A DNA stretch of 64,000 bases from Artocarpus heterophyllus. Its lineage: Eukaryota; Streptophyta; Magnoliopsida; Rosales; Moraceae. This document shows, one piece after another, positions 32,209 through 45,150 of this stretch; position 1 is the stretch's first letter, and the number at the start of each line of letters is the position of its first letter. The stretch spans positions 529,035 to 593,034 of the forward strand of contig JAJQZP010000225.1 in assembly GCA_025403435.1 (NCBI GenBank). The letters run 5' to 3'. The notes under the pieces are model-generated. The model was given only the letters and a program-made list of their open reading frames with translations. It searched no databases and was not told where the DNA came from. A program made the position numbers and the translations under genes.

Positions 32209-32929
32209 CCTTCGTTTCACCGAGTTAGGTAGGACCTCGGGAATGGGTTGAATCGGGAACTCTTCCAAAGTCAAGTGCTAGTCAAGAGATGCATTCCTAA
32301 CCTATTGGATTTTGAACTCACATTTTTAGCTCCATCCTTGCTGAGTTTGATATCTCGGTGACAAAACATCTTACTTTCCTAAGTTAAACATTCCTCGAAG
32401 GGAAACCTCATGTGAAAAGTGATTATCAAGTTTAGCCGAGTAGGGAAAGCCCATTTCTTAGTTGGACAGAGCACAACAGCATGTGGTACCCTGTACCCTG
32501 TCACCCCCCTTAGACTTGTTTAAGTTTATGGAAACTTTTACAAGTCTAATGTTGGTTGGGCATACTTATGCTAGGGCGACTCTGTCCGGGTAGTCCATAC
32601 AATGAAAAACTAATGGTCAGCATGATGCCAATTAGCCCCCCTGTCCAGTTGGTCAGGATGACCTTCCCTCTTTGCGTGTTATGGTCTGGTCCCCTGGGCT
32701 GGAGTTATGGCATCCCTCTTCAGGTTATGTTTTTTCCTGAAACATGTATTGCTTAATGGAACAGTGTAGGAATTTATATTTTCATTGATGTATAAATTTA
32801 CATTCCAGTCTTGTTTAGTAGGCCAAGTTACAAAAAGAATTTAGCTAGAGGTCAAAAAGGATTTCTGGTATCGGTTAGCAAAAGAATCTATTTAGGAGCT
32901 TGGTGTTTCAAGGATGACCGAGCAAGTTA
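32209..32929. other. Gap between convergent antisense ORF and pol of G
   Basis: No coding signal recognised. The plus-strand extra ORF ends at its left edge and the minus-strand integrase ends at its right edge, so their transcripts would converge here. C-rich tracts lie near 32500 and 32640. Confidence 0.5.
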
Positions 32930-35900
32930 CCGTCCATATCGGATATAGAACCCTCCTTATCAGATAATATATAGGTGCCTGGCTGGAAAATCCCAACGAC
33001 CTTGTACTGCCAGTCCCATTTGAAACCAAAAGACCCTAACCCGGGCAGCTGAACCGTGACCTTTTTAAGCACCAATCTCCAACCTTAAAGCTCCTCGGTT
33101 GGACTTGCTTGTTATAGTACCGAGCAACAACTTGGCTCTGAGCCATGTTAGAATCGCAGCCTACTTCCTTCTCTCCTCAAGCAAATCGAGCTCAGACATC
33201 ATGACCTCGGTATTTTAAATTTCTTCATAATGTTCGACCCTGAAGCTTGGTAGTCCTACCTCTACCAAGATAACAGCCTCTGCTCCATACATGAGCGAGA
33301 ATGCGGTCTTTCTAGTAGCAGTTTGGGAAGTTGTTTGGTAAGCCCAGAGCACCTTTGGGAGCTCGTCGATCCATGCCCCCTTGAGGCCCTCAACCTTATT
33401 TTTTAACTTGTCTTTGATTGTCTTATTGACTGCTTCAACCTACCCGTTGCTCTAAGGATAGCTCAGAGAGGAAAAGACTTTCTTGATACTAAGCTACTCA
33501 CATAGGCAGTGGAGACTCAAGGACTCTAACTGCTTTGCATTGTCGTTCACAATGGTATGCGGGATCCAAACTGGCAAATGATGTTTCTCCATGCAAAGTT
33601 GGTGCGCTTGGCTTCGATCATGTTGGCACATGGCTCCACCTCGACCCATTTGGTCAGGTAGTTGATGGCCATAATACAATACGTAAATTAAGATTGGGCT
33701 TGGGGAAGATGCCCGCTCAGATCAATGACCCATTTAGCAAATGGCCATGCTGATGTTACCATGGTGAGTGGTTCGACATGATGCTCGGGCACCCTCGTGA
33801 ATTACTGGCATTTGAAACATTTTCGTGCAAAGTCTTTACAGTCTTGTTCCATGGTCGGCCCGTAGTATCCCTGCTGAAGACACTTATTGGTCAGGGATCG
33901 CCCCCTAGAGTGATTACCACATGGGCCTTCGTGGATCTCCTTCTTTAGATATTGAGCTTCTTTAGGCCCTATGCACTTCAAACACGGTGTAGTGTAGTCT
34001 CGCCGATATAGCTTCCCGCCGACCAACAAATACCAGGCCAAGCTATTGTAGATACGGCATGCCTCTTGTCAGTCGCCAAGCAATTCAGCTATGGTCAGGT
34101 ACCGGATGATCGGGTCCACCCATGTGGTCTCATGCTCTTTGGCTACACTTACTATTTCCTTGTTAATACTTGACTCGGCTAATCTTTCAATGGGAACCGA
34201 AGTTAGGTCACTGTTGCCTAGACTCGAGGTGAGTCGAGCAAGTGCATCGACCTCTGAGTTTTTTGATCAAGGGATTTGCTTAAATGAGTAATACTTGAAT
34301 TGCCTAAGCAGTGCCCTAACCTCTTGTAAATACGTGGCCATTGACTTGTTCAGGCTTGAAATACCCTAGTAACCTACTGGACGATGAGCACTGAGTCGCC
34401 ATGAATGACTATACAGTCTACCTCGAGATCCCTAGCAATTATTAGTCTGGCCAAGAGTACTTCATACTCTACCTCGTTATTAGGGGCCTTGAAATCAAAT
34501 TGAAGTGTGTAGATTGCCTTATATCCGTCCAGGCTTATCAATACCAGCTCAGCACTCGAACCTTCTGTGTAGGAAGATCCATCATCAAAAAGCTTCCATT
34601 CTGGTTCTAGCATGGCATGACCTTCACTACAGCCGGGGGCGTCTGGTACTTCTACGGGTGCCTTTTCAGCTAGTGGCGTACCTTGCTTGGTATTGGTGAA
34701 TTCAACAATAAAATCTATGGGGGCCTAAGCCTTGACGACCATCCTCAGTACAAAATTAACATCGTACTGGCTGAGCTCGACCGACCATTTGGCCATCCGT
34801 CCTGAAATCCCCAAACTTTGAAAAACTTACCGAAGAGGGAACTTTGTCGGGACCCCTTTTTTGCCTTGAAAATAGGGTTGCACCTTCCGAGCGGAGGTGA
34901 CTAGGGTGAATGCCATTTTCTCAAGTGGGGGCTATCGCTCCTCGACACCCTAGAACACATGGCTCATATAATAGACGGTCTTTTGAACTCCATCTTCTTC
35001 TCGGACGGGGACTGAGCTAATAGCTTTCTCAGACACAACAAGGCAGGCATACAATATTTCTCCCGGTAAAGGTTTGGATAGGAGCGGGGGCATGGCTAAG
35101 TACCTCTTCAAATTTTAGAAGGCTTCTTCACACTCCTTGCTCCACTCAAACCTCCCCTTAAGTGCTCAAAAAATGGCACTTGTCAGCAGATCGGGAGACA
35201 AATCTAGAGAGAGCCGCTACTATACCAGTAAGTTTATGCACCTCTTTTACCATTTGAGGTGAATGCATGTCTATAACAACTTATGCCTTGGCCAGGTTGA
35301 CCTCGATTCCTCTTTGATTGACTAAAAATCTAAGAAACTTGCCCGAGCTAACACCAAAAGCACATTTCGCCCATTTGAGTTTCATCCCATACTCCTGAAG
35401 AACGTTGAAGCTTGCTCGGAGATCAGCCATGTGATCTACAACTTGGACAAATTTAACTAGCATATCGTCCACATAGACTTCCAAGGTTTTGTCAATCATT
35501 AGAATAAACATATTGTTCACTAGGCGCTGTTAGGTTGTCCCAGCATTCTTGAGTCCGAAGGGCATTACTACGTAGCAATAGAGCCCTTGGTCGATAACAA
35601 AAGCTATTTTTATTTGATCTTCCTTAGCCATCCATATCAAGGTATAACCGGAATAGGCGTCCATGAAGCTGAGCAACTCGTGCCTAGCCATTGCATCAAC
35701 GAGCTAGTTCTTTTCGGGCAGTGAAAAGCAGTCCTTCATGCAGGCCTTATTTAGGTCGATGTAGTATATTCAAACTCGTCATTTCCCATTCCCCTGCTTG
35801 ACTAGGACCACATTTGCTAACCATGCCGGATACTTGACATCTCAGATGAATCCTGCTTTTTTGAGCTTCTTGACCTCTTCATTGATAGTAGCATATCTTT

Positions 35901-36720
35901 CTGGGTTTAAGGCCCTTTTCTTCTGTATCATCGATATATAATCAGGTCAAACATTGAGCCGGTGATAGATTACGCTTGGGTTGATGCCGGGCATGTCTTC
36001 ATGCGACCATGCAAACACATCCCAGTACTCTATAAGGAGTCCCTTAAGGTCAGTCTGGATCTTAGGTTTTAGTTGGGATTCGAGTTGGATAGTGTGGTCA
36101 GGTTGTGCTAGATCAAGGCTAAACGGCACCAGGTCCTCCACTAGGGTAGCCCTGACCTCTTTCTCAGGCATTCGGGGGTCAAGATCGGAGAGCTTTTGGG
36201 CTCAAGGTCGGCTAAACACTCTATCTTGTCGACCTTGTAAATAGCTGAGACGTTTAATTGACAAGTTGACACCACTCTGACAGCATTGGCATAACAAGTT
36301 TGGGACTCTTTCTGTAATGACCAGATTACTTCGACCCCATTTTTCGTTGGGAATTTCATTGCCAAGTGGTAAGTAGAGACCACAGCCTTCAATGCGTTTA
36401 ATGTTGGACGGTCGATAATGATATTATACTAGGAGGGTTTGTTGATGACCAAAAAGTGTACGACGCATGTGACCCGAGCAATACTCTCACCAAAAGTCAC
36501 CGGCAAGTTGACCTTCCCCACTACTCTAACGCATTCGCCCATGAAGCCGTAAAGCAACATCTGAACCGAGACTCAGATAGCATTGCTGATCTTTAGTTTG
36601 TTGTAGGCCTGCTTGAATAGGATGTCAGCTGAGCTACCATTGTCAATTAGTACACGTTGTACTATGTTGTTTGCAATGTGTAACTCGCACACAAGAGCAT
36701 CATTATGTGGATGGATTAAT
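32930..36720 (-). pseudogene. G pol pseudogene: protease end, RT, RNase H, integrase
   Basis: In coding order: protease remnant VQRVLIDNGSSADIL near 36660-36610, with Asn where Thr or Ser is expected in the D-T/S-G active site. Linker KAVVSTYHLAMKFPTKNGVE (36392) follows. RT begins FAWSHEDMPGINPSVIYHRL (about 36020-35955) and has EVYVDDMLVKF (about 35485-35455). RNase H reads WKLFDDGSSYTEGSSAELVL (about 34595) with NNEVEYEVLLA. The integrase zinc segment reads EIHEGPCGNHSRGRSL ... CFKCQ (34041-33802), followed by YPQSNGQVEAVN (about 33455) in the core. Many stops and frameshifts are present. Domain order and phrases fit plant Tat elements. Confidence 0.75.
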
Positions 36721-38240
36721 TGTTGGGTTTTTTTGGATTTTGTGATTCAAAAAAGCAGCGAAAAATTAAAATTAATTCCCACAAAACCCTCGTAGAATCC
36801 ATGCAATTCGATTAGATTGATAAGAAAAGTCATAGAATCTTACCAGGATCATGAAAGGGCCAAGATTCCTAAAAGGAAGAGAGCGAGTTCACTCCGATGA
36901 CACCCTAACTTGAGCTTTTCGTATTCAGGATTGGATTTAGACGTTCTTACCTATAGCAACGCCCTTTACAGGAATCCACACGAACAGACTCTCTCAAAAA
37001 CCGAATTGGTGTGCTAGCACCCTCTCCTTGCGTTAAATGACTCTCTCTAATATTTAGGGTTTTAATGTTTTTCGCCTTTTTAAAATAAGAGAATGCCTTT
37101 TCCCATCTAATTATGCCCGAAACCCTAAAACAAATATATATATATATATTGACTTGGAGATAGAGTCAGATTTCAACTAGGGTAAACTGTAATTCAAATA
37201 TGATTCAGAGAATCTAGATAATGTCAGATTCAATGAACCTAGACATGTCTAGTACATCGAATATGGACATTATCAGGTTCATTGAACCTAGAAACAGTAA
37301 ACCCAAAATTTTTTTTTAGTATGTTCTAAGTGTGTGACCCTGTAGGTTCACATAACATTGGTAATAGGCTTGAAATTCTGTCTCTAGCCCACAAATCATA
37401 AGCGACCTCTAGCAAGATATTCTGATTACCCAAGTTATGCGAATGTCAATAATCCGACATAACCTAATCCACAATAAGTATTAAAGTCCTTTTGTCACTA
37501 GATACCTTGATTGAACATAAGGCATGGTATATGTCATCCTTATACTATTCAATCATATTATTCTCAATCTTAAATAGACTAAGATTGATAACCCTTATCA
37601 ATTCATTCCAGTATGGCCATATATTTTTCTTCAGTCTAACTTACCAAGGGGGCCATAGATATCTTTCTCATAATAAATGAGGGACAAATTCCTTCTTAAT
37701 CACTCGCATTCATCACATGATTCACTCTATATCTAACAACAATCCATTCCATCATTCTGTTAAAGATAATATTAGAATGTGTCAAAATATAGAACTTGTT
37801 ATGTAGGAAACAATGGTGATTTCAGGTTAGTGGACTAGGATAATACTATTTTGATGAGAATCACTTATGACAATTATCCATGTGGTATTCTCATAGTGGG
37901 TTAATCCAATACATCATTTCTCAAATATGTATCTATGAGTTGACTTAGCATCTCATACACATGATTAGTAAAACATAATCATCAGTCAAACATCATACTA
38001 GTCTTTATTCATTATTATCCCAATAATAATGACCCACTAGGGATAATTTAGAATAGAATTCAATTTTCACATGAGAGTTTTACTATCAAATCACATACTT
38101 AATGACCTTAGGCAAAATTAACTATTCATGGAATTAGAATCAAAAATAATAATGAAAAATGCCTCTTTATTAATAAAATGCAAATGTAATGAAGTCAAAA
38201 TGTGGTAATTACATAGTTGGCCTAGGGCACATCACTAACA
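36721..38240 (-). mobile_element. Solo LTR H of an Angela-like copia (1520 bp)
   Basis: Begins TGTTGGG at 36721 and ends CACTAACA at 38240, with TTAAT on both sides (36716-36720 and 38241-38245), a perfect 5-bp target duplication. On the minus strand it starts TGTTAGTGATGTGCCC, resembling family B's TGTTAGACATGTATGCCC but clearly a different family. No internal region remains, so it is a solo LTR left by LTR-LTR recombination. A TA dinucleotide run lies at about 37134-37149. It interrupts the protease of G. Confidence 0.9.
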
Positions 38241-39342
38241 TTAATTTGTCTGCCTCTTCCTCTGTGAAGGTGATTGGCATGTCTTGTTGGCGACAAATCT
38301 TATTAACATGCTCGGACATCTTGATGAGCTTGCCTCTTTCTACTAGCCGAGCTTCTCGAATGTAAGCTTTCTGCCCACTTGATGTGTCCCTAGTAACAGG
38401 CCCAAAGAAAATCGTATGCACAATTTTTGGGGCTTCTGAGGCGTTCATGCCATCGTTGCATGGGCGGTTCGACGCGTCTCAGCCCGGCTGGTCGTTCCCC
38501 TTGGCTGCCGAACTCGGAGTTAAAACTCACTCAACAAACTCCCCCAAGTGTTAGTCTCGGACCAGTCTATCGATCTGGTCCTTCAGCTAAGTATAGTCAC
38601 GGGTATTATGTCCCACGTTCTTGTGGAACTCGCAATATGTAGTCTAATCTTGCTTTACTTTGCTGCCCTTAAGCTTGGGCGGGGCTACCCGCAGGTTCCT
38701 CCTGTTCACTTGGGCGAGCACTTCATCGATGCTTGCTACTAGAAGCATGTAGCTTTGGAATTTCCCAGTTGGCGTTTTTGGCTTCTCAGTTTTCTTTTCT
38801 TTCTTATGCTTCTTGTTCTGCTCGGCATTGGCCTATTCTGGCGCATTCATCTACCTCTTCTCTTTCTTTGTGCCACTACTACTAGCTTTTTCTTCGTGGC
38901 TTTTCATGCATTCAACCTCATTAGCGTACCTTTATGTCTAGCCGAGCATCTATGAAAACATGCTTAGCTACTCGAAAGCCAATGACCAAGTAAGCTTCTC
39001 ATCTCAAAGACTCCCTACGAAAGCGTGCTTGAGGATCTCTTCTTCGACGTGCTTGACTTCGAGGGCTACTCGAGTAAACCAATTTAAATAGTCCCTGACA
39101 TTGCCTTCTCCTTACTTAACGGCGTACAAGTGGGTAATCTCCTTCCTCCTTGTTTTGGTCGTGGAGAAGGCTGCCGAGAAGGCATCTAAAAGCAGACGAA
39201 AAGATGTGATAGAGGCTGGTTTGAGTCGTCGGAACTATTGTCGAGCTAGTCCGGTAAGGGTCAGTGAAAAGGCCTTGCACATTGTTGCATTGCTAGCGTT
39301 TTGAAACAGCATGTATCCTCAGTACAACTCAACATGCTCATC
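38241..39342 (-). pseudogene. G gag and protease start, cut by B3
   Basis: On the minus strand the 39330-39000 segment reads HVELY, TMCKAFSLTLTGLAR, LLDAFSAAFSTTKTRRKEITHL and NWFTRVALEVKHVEEEILKHAF in broken frames, the retrotransposon gag signature of Tat elements. Near 38448-38245 it reads FFGPVTRDTSSGQKAYIREARLV and ITFTEEEADKL, the linker into protease. The reading frame continues after the solo LTR H is removed. It is truncated at 39342 by LTR L3. Several stops are present. Confidence 0.7.
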
Positions 39343-41371
39343 TGTTGGAAAAATAGTACGCAGTGAAATTTTAAAAATTTTATATCAGAGTATTTTCCAA
39401 ACCACAAGTTTGACACGCTATATGTATAAATTAACCAGATCTTACTAACCTTTGAATGTCGAAGAACACCTGCAATACGTGAAGAGAAGTAACGTTCTAG
39501 AAGAGCCTCAACCAGCTAGTCTTCTTTTCTATTCTCTATCCACAATCAGAGCGAGTGTGGGCTCACACATACAGCTCTTCTTCCAGGCGACTCTCCTTCC
39601 AACCAATTGAGAGAACCCAAAGGTAGTGTTTGTGATTTGTGAACAAGAGCTCTTAGGGAGTTTTCAGATTCTCACTGGTAGAGTATCACTCTTAATCTCT
39701 CAATTGATCTCTTAATAACTAATGAGACTTACTTTTTATTTATAGAGGTTGGGTCGAGGGTCAATCCTTATCAGATAAGGTCTCAAAAATTCAAATGAGA
39801 ACCAAATTCGAATTAATGTCTAATGAAATCTGCGTAAAAATGAGTAATCTTTTTATCGCACATCGGTTGGTCGATCTGCCTAATCGGTAGGCCAAACTTG
39901 CCCCATCAGCAGGCCAAACTAGAGGATCGACATGCCAAACTGCCGATAAAAAATCTCAATGAATGTTTTATTTTTCACCTGAGATTCTATAGGATAAAGT
40001 CTCAGCTTTAATTCAAATAACCCAATAGAAAGGTTATCTAATTTAAACAACTTTATCTAGATAATCTCTAGGAAAATAAAAGAATTCCTAACAATTCTAC
40101 AAGTTTATCTTGATTTAATTTATTCAAAATTAAATCAACTGATAAACAGACAAGAATTATCCGATCCCAATAATTTAACAAGTTTATCTTGAATTAATTT
40201 TGTCACAAAATTAATTCAACCGATAAACAGACATGAATTATTTGATTCTTTCGGATTTCAACCAATCTAATAAATCTAACATAAGTCATTATTGGAAAAG
40301 CATGTCGTATTGTTACAGGATGTTGTGAGCTAACAAATGGGATCAAATGGACCTATATAATTCAAGCTCCCGATAATTACGAAACCCAATATCCCAGATA
40401 TACATTTCATAATTGTCAACTCCAATGCTACTCCACTAAAAGCTTGGAGCTGCACTCTCGAACTATATAGAATTACGAAGCCCGTATAGCTAAGTCTCTA
40501 TGACATATCATAGTGTATCAGATCCCCATAAGATTATTCATAACCAGCTTAAGGACAAGTTCTATCTTACCTTTCTGATTATTTTTATCTTACGTTCCAT
40601 GATCTCATCATCGAAAAACTTACCATCCAAAGACAGTATACCTTTCGGTTACACCTATGTATCCAAATGGTTGAGCACTCTAGTTTTCTAATTACAGGAT
40701 AATGCATATAAGAGGATATCACTACTCCTAATGGGAGCTATGGATTCCATATCTATGAATAACAGGTCTATGCTATCAAGAGTCATGCCTTCAACGTACT
40801 AGCATGCATACCACTATTAAAATGTGGGTGTCACCCCTTGGTACATCAAAAGACACAAGTCAAGACAACAGGACTACTATTCATCTCAGCATTAAGATAC
40901 AATACAAATTATTGTCTAAAGTGAATCGATTTGCCGAGATTGAATTATTAATCTAAATCAATTCACTTTATGTCCTGATCCAACAAATCGTCATCTATGA
41001 CAATGTGCCAATGTTTCTATTCACAGAGTCCACCTCCGATGGTCAAGACAAACCATCTTCCAATAGGGATATAGACAACATAACAATCTTTACATGAATA
41101 AAGCGCCCAACTTTATTCCCTTGATTGTGGATCTTATGATTTAGACTATCACCTTAAGAATCATGTCTTCCGCATAATTTGTCCATCATATGCCCAATTC
41201 TCAAAGGTTTAGACTAACAGTCTTAGACTATTGTTTGCTTAACATACATTTAACAAATATGAATGTAAAGAGGACAAGATTTGGTATATTGATAATGAAT
41301 AAATTCTTTATTGATCAAAATGTCTCCAAAAGCATTTACATTTTTACTCCTTAGGGCATACATGTCTAACA
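39343..41371 (-). repeat. LTR L3, 3' LTR of B3 (2029 bp)
   Basis: As read on plus it runs from TGTTGG at 39343 to CTAACA ending at 41371, followed by the complement of a polypurine tract (ATCTACCACTTG). The phased array has cores at 39867, 39888, 39910 and 39931, in steps of 21, 22 and 21 bp. Confidence 0.9.
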
Positions 41372-41385
41372 ATCTACCACTTGCA

Positions 41386-44300
41386 CTAAGTGAGTAAATA
41401 TGACAAGTCTCGCATTCCCATAGCTTCCACATGCCTTTCGAAGACTCTCCCAGTAAGTGTCTTCATAAATGGATCAGCTAAAATGTCCTCTGACGTGATT
41501 TTGCATACCGTGACATGCCCGCCTTTGATGAAGTCCTTTATCATAGGATACTTCCGAACAATATGCTTACTCTTCTTGTGAAATCTTGGTTCCTTAGCAT
41601 TAGGTAACGCTGCACTATTATCACAATACAATGATATAGCTTTATCCATATCAGGAACTACCTCAAGATCCCCAAGGAACTTGCGGAGCCATACTGCTTC
41701 TTTCGAAGCATCACTAGCTACCACATACTCGGCCTCTATCGTTGAATCTGAAGTGTAATCTTGTTTCACACTTCTCCAACTGATGGCACCGCCTCCCAGA
41801 GTAAACACAAAACCCAAAGTTGATTTCCTAGAATCCAGACACAATTTAAAATCTATGTCAGTATATCCTAAAGGAGTCAAGTCCTCACCCGAATACACAA
41901 GCATATACCCTCGAGTCCTTCTCAGGTACTTGAAAATATGCTTTACCACAAACTAGTGGTTCCGTCCTGGATCCGCCTAAAATCGACTTACAATCCTGAC
42001 CTTATAACAAATATCCAGTCATGTGCAAAGCATGGCATACGTGAGACTACCTACTACCGAAGCATAAGGCACCTTCTTCATGTATTTTCTTTCTTCCTCA
42101 AACTTTGGAGAGTCTTTCTTGGAAAGAGTAATTCCAGACCTAGATGGTTTCTCACCTTTCTTGGAATCTTGCATTGCAAACCTCCTAAAAATTTTATCTA
42201 TGTAGCTGGCTTGTGACAAAGCTATCATTTTGTTCTTCCTATCCCGAAAGATTTGGACACCAAGAACAAAATTAGCCTCACCCAAGTCCTTCATGTCAAA
42301 TTGCTTGGTCAACCTTAATTTGACTAATGACAATGCCCCAACGTCATTGCCAATTAGCAAGATGTCATCTACATAGAGCAGCAGAAAAACCAACTTCCCA
42401 TCCTTAATGTGTTTGTAAACACATGGCTCATCCAAATTTTGTAAGAACCCATAAGTCTTGATCACCTGATCAAATCTTATGTTCCAAGAATGGGAAGCCT
42501 TCTTAAGTCCATAAATTGACTTTAGCAACTTATAAATCTTACTCTCTTGACCTTGAGCTTGAACCCGTCTGGTTGTTCCATATAAATGGACTAATCAAGA
42601 TAGCCATTTAGAAAAGCCATCTTGACATCCATCTACCATATCTCGTAATCGAGAGCTACAGCTATGGACAAGAGAATCTAGATGGACTTAAGCATGGCTA
42701 TAGGCGAAAAGGTTTCCTCACAATCGATTCCTTCCTTTTGTGTATAACCCTTAGCTACTAGTCTAGCCTTAAAGGTTTTGACCTTTTCATCCACTCCTAT
42801 TTTCCTCTTGTAGATCCACTTACACCCTATGGGTTTCACCCCTTCGAGAAGATCCACAAGCTTCCAGACCGGGTTAGTCTCCATAGACATCATCTCTGTG
42901 TTCATGGCCTCTGTCCAGAGTTTTAAATCAACATCCTCTATTGCCTCTGCGTAAGTATAAGAATCCTTGTCATGTTCATCCGGTTCAGCCAATAAGACCT
43001 CCCTATTGAACATATACCTCTCAGGTTGACGCCCGATCCTCCCACTATGCTGAAGCCCCTTAGGTTGTTGTTCAGGTTTGTTTGATTTTTCTACATTGAT
43101 CAGAACCATTTCATTTGGAACCTCTAGAGTGATTAGATCACTCCTTAACTCTTCAAGCACCATTTTGCGTCGAGGTTTAAAGTCATCCACGTAACTCTCC
43201 TCAAGGAAAGTCGCATTAGTTGAAACCACGTCTTTATTTTCCTTTGGGTTATAGAAATAACCTCCTTTAGTTCCTTTTGGATATCCTACAAACACACAAA
43301 CTTTTGAATGAGCTTCCAACTTATTCACATCCTTAAATAGGACATGAGCCGGACATCCCCATATGCGAATATGGTTTAAGGATGTCTTCCTGCCCGTCCA
43401 CAACTCGTGAGGAGTTTTAGGGACCGATTTTGAAGGCACATTGTTCAAAAGATAACATGCGGTTTATAGTACATATCCCCAAAAGGATAAAGGCAATGAT
43501 GAATAACTCATCATAGACCTAACCATGTCCAATAAAGTCCTATTCCTTCTCTCCGCTAGGCATAGTCCAATGGGATAAAATCTCATTCTCTAATAAGTGT
43601 CCCAAGAACTCATCAGAAAGGTATTCTCCACCTCGATCGAATCGAAGTGCCTTATGGGTCTACTCAATTGCTTTTCCAATTTAAGCCAAAACTCCCTAAA
43701 CTTGTCAAAAGTTTCGCTTTTGTGGTGCATCAGGTACACATACCCATACCTTTAGTAATCGTCAATAAAAGTGACAAAGTACTCATACCCTTCTCGTGCC
43801 CAAATGTTCATTGGTCCGCAAACATCACTATGCACAAGTTCTAGAACCCCTTCGGCTTTATTGCCCTTAGACCCGAATGGTCTTTTGGTCATTTTACCCT
43901 CCGAACAAGATTCACATTGAGGTATAGATTCCACCTTTACGTGACTTAAATGTCCATCCCTTACCAACCTTTGAATCCTATTCGGGTTAATATGACCAAG
44001 GTGCAAATGCCATAGATAAGTCTTATTAGATTGAGAAGTTTTAAATCTTTTAGAGTTATTATCATTCATCTCAGCATTAAGCAGTAAGTCCATCTTAGGT
44101 TTGATAAAATATAGATTATTTTGCATCCATCCAGAACAGATAAAAGATTTCTTTTTACGAATCACCACTTTATCATTAAAAGAAACCAAATAGGAATCTT
44201 TAAATAAACAAGCTACAGAAATTAAATTCCTTTTAAATTTAGGAACATAAAAACAATCTTGCAAAATTAAATTCCTATAACTATCAAAATAAAGATGGAC

Positions 44301-44718
44301 GTCTCCCATTGCTTTTGCTGAGATCAAGGATCCATCGCCCATCCGAAGCGTGAAGTGTTCACTAGTAGACTTCTCGTTTCTTTGAACCCCTGTAGAGAAA
44401 CACAAACATGATTAGTTGCACCAGAATCTATGACCTAAATGTCACTGGATTCCTCAACCAAACAAGTTTTAAATACAGAAGATTACACCTTCCTCCTTTG
44501 GAAGGGAAGCCCTTGCAATGCTTCTTTATATGCCCGACCTTCCCATAGAAGAAGCACTTAAGCTTCTTTGGATTCTTCTTCTTCTTTTTCTTACTCGTGG
44601 TGCTAGCAGAAATAGAAGACTTCCCATTCTTGGCCCGTTGTTTCCTTCCATTCCCAGAATTGAGATTGGAACCAGAAGCAGCTACCAAATTGGCCTCTCC
44701 ACGTGCAGGAGACTCCCT
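41386..44718 (-). pseudogene. B3 gag-pol pseudogene, gag mostly deleted
   Basis: RNase H is one clean frame of 187 codons (41949-41386) with GYTDIDF, IEAEYVV and LYCDNSAA. RT: 42528-42019 has LLLYVDDILLIGND; 43448-42678 carries the linker and RT start (WIYKRKIGVDEKVKTFKARL). Integrase (44405-43480) has the zinc segment WHLHLGHINPNRIQRL ... CESCSEGKM and VHSDVCGP. About 23 bp including the PQQNG codons next to the catalytic Glu are deleted near 43556. The zinc knuckle reads CFFYGKVGHIKKHC, with Tyr replacing the second Cys. Gag stops at about 44718, where it is joined to leader sequence. Confidence 0.8.
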
Positions 44719-45150
44719 GATAAAATTAGAGACTCAGGAAATACCTAGAAGCGCCATCATTTATCTTCTAGATTTGCTTCTAGATCCGTCTTCTCCAAAT
44801 AATTATTTAATTACAAAATTCTTACAAAATTAAAATTAAATAATAATTTCTAGATGGAGATGATAGTCCGCCATCTAATTACATGAAAAACCTAAATACA
44901 CATTCTAAACCCTAAGAAACCATAACCGGTATAAATTAATTAATAAATAATTAATTAAATAATGATTTAATCAACCATAATTAATAAGTATTCACCATAT
45001 AATCCATAATAACATATAAAATATATAGAAACTTAGAGTGCCAACTATCTATAAAATTAAATTCAAGAGAGATCAAGATCACATAATTTATACATATAGC
45101 ACGATCACAAACTCGTACATTTACGTAAAACCCATAGCTCTGATACCAAT
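44719..45150 (-). other. B3 leader remnant and primer-binding site
   Basis: Leader sequence matching 48366-48790 of C on the opposite strand. It joins gag at CTCCCTGAT/AAAATTAGAG. The primer-binding site at 45137-45148 reads TGGTATCAGAGC on the minus strand, a perfect initiator-Met-tRNA match. No gene is visible. Confidence 0.75.

Larger units (their letters stand above)
18689..39342 (-). mobile_element. Ty3/gypsy Tat-type element G, interrupted by D, H and B3
   Basis: In minus-strand order: gag (39342-38450), protease split by solo LTR H, RT (about 36170-34900), RNase H (about 34615-34370), integrase (about 34041-32930), a gap, an antisense extra ORF (29739-32208, plus strand), polypurine-like GGGGGG (reverse complement of 29355-29361) and a 3' LTR split by D. 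Conserved phrases such as FAWSHEDMPGINPSVI and EVYVDDMLVK are typical of plant Tat elements. The 5' LTR and gag start lie beyond B3 and its nested elements, outside the window. Confidence 0.8.

Noticed and set aside
33494..33753. Overlapping plus and minus short frames as separate genes
   Set aside because: They are fragments and shadows of the G integrase core.
37134..37150. TA dinucleotide run as a functional element
   Set aside because: Short simple repeat in a solo LTR; nothing supports a role.
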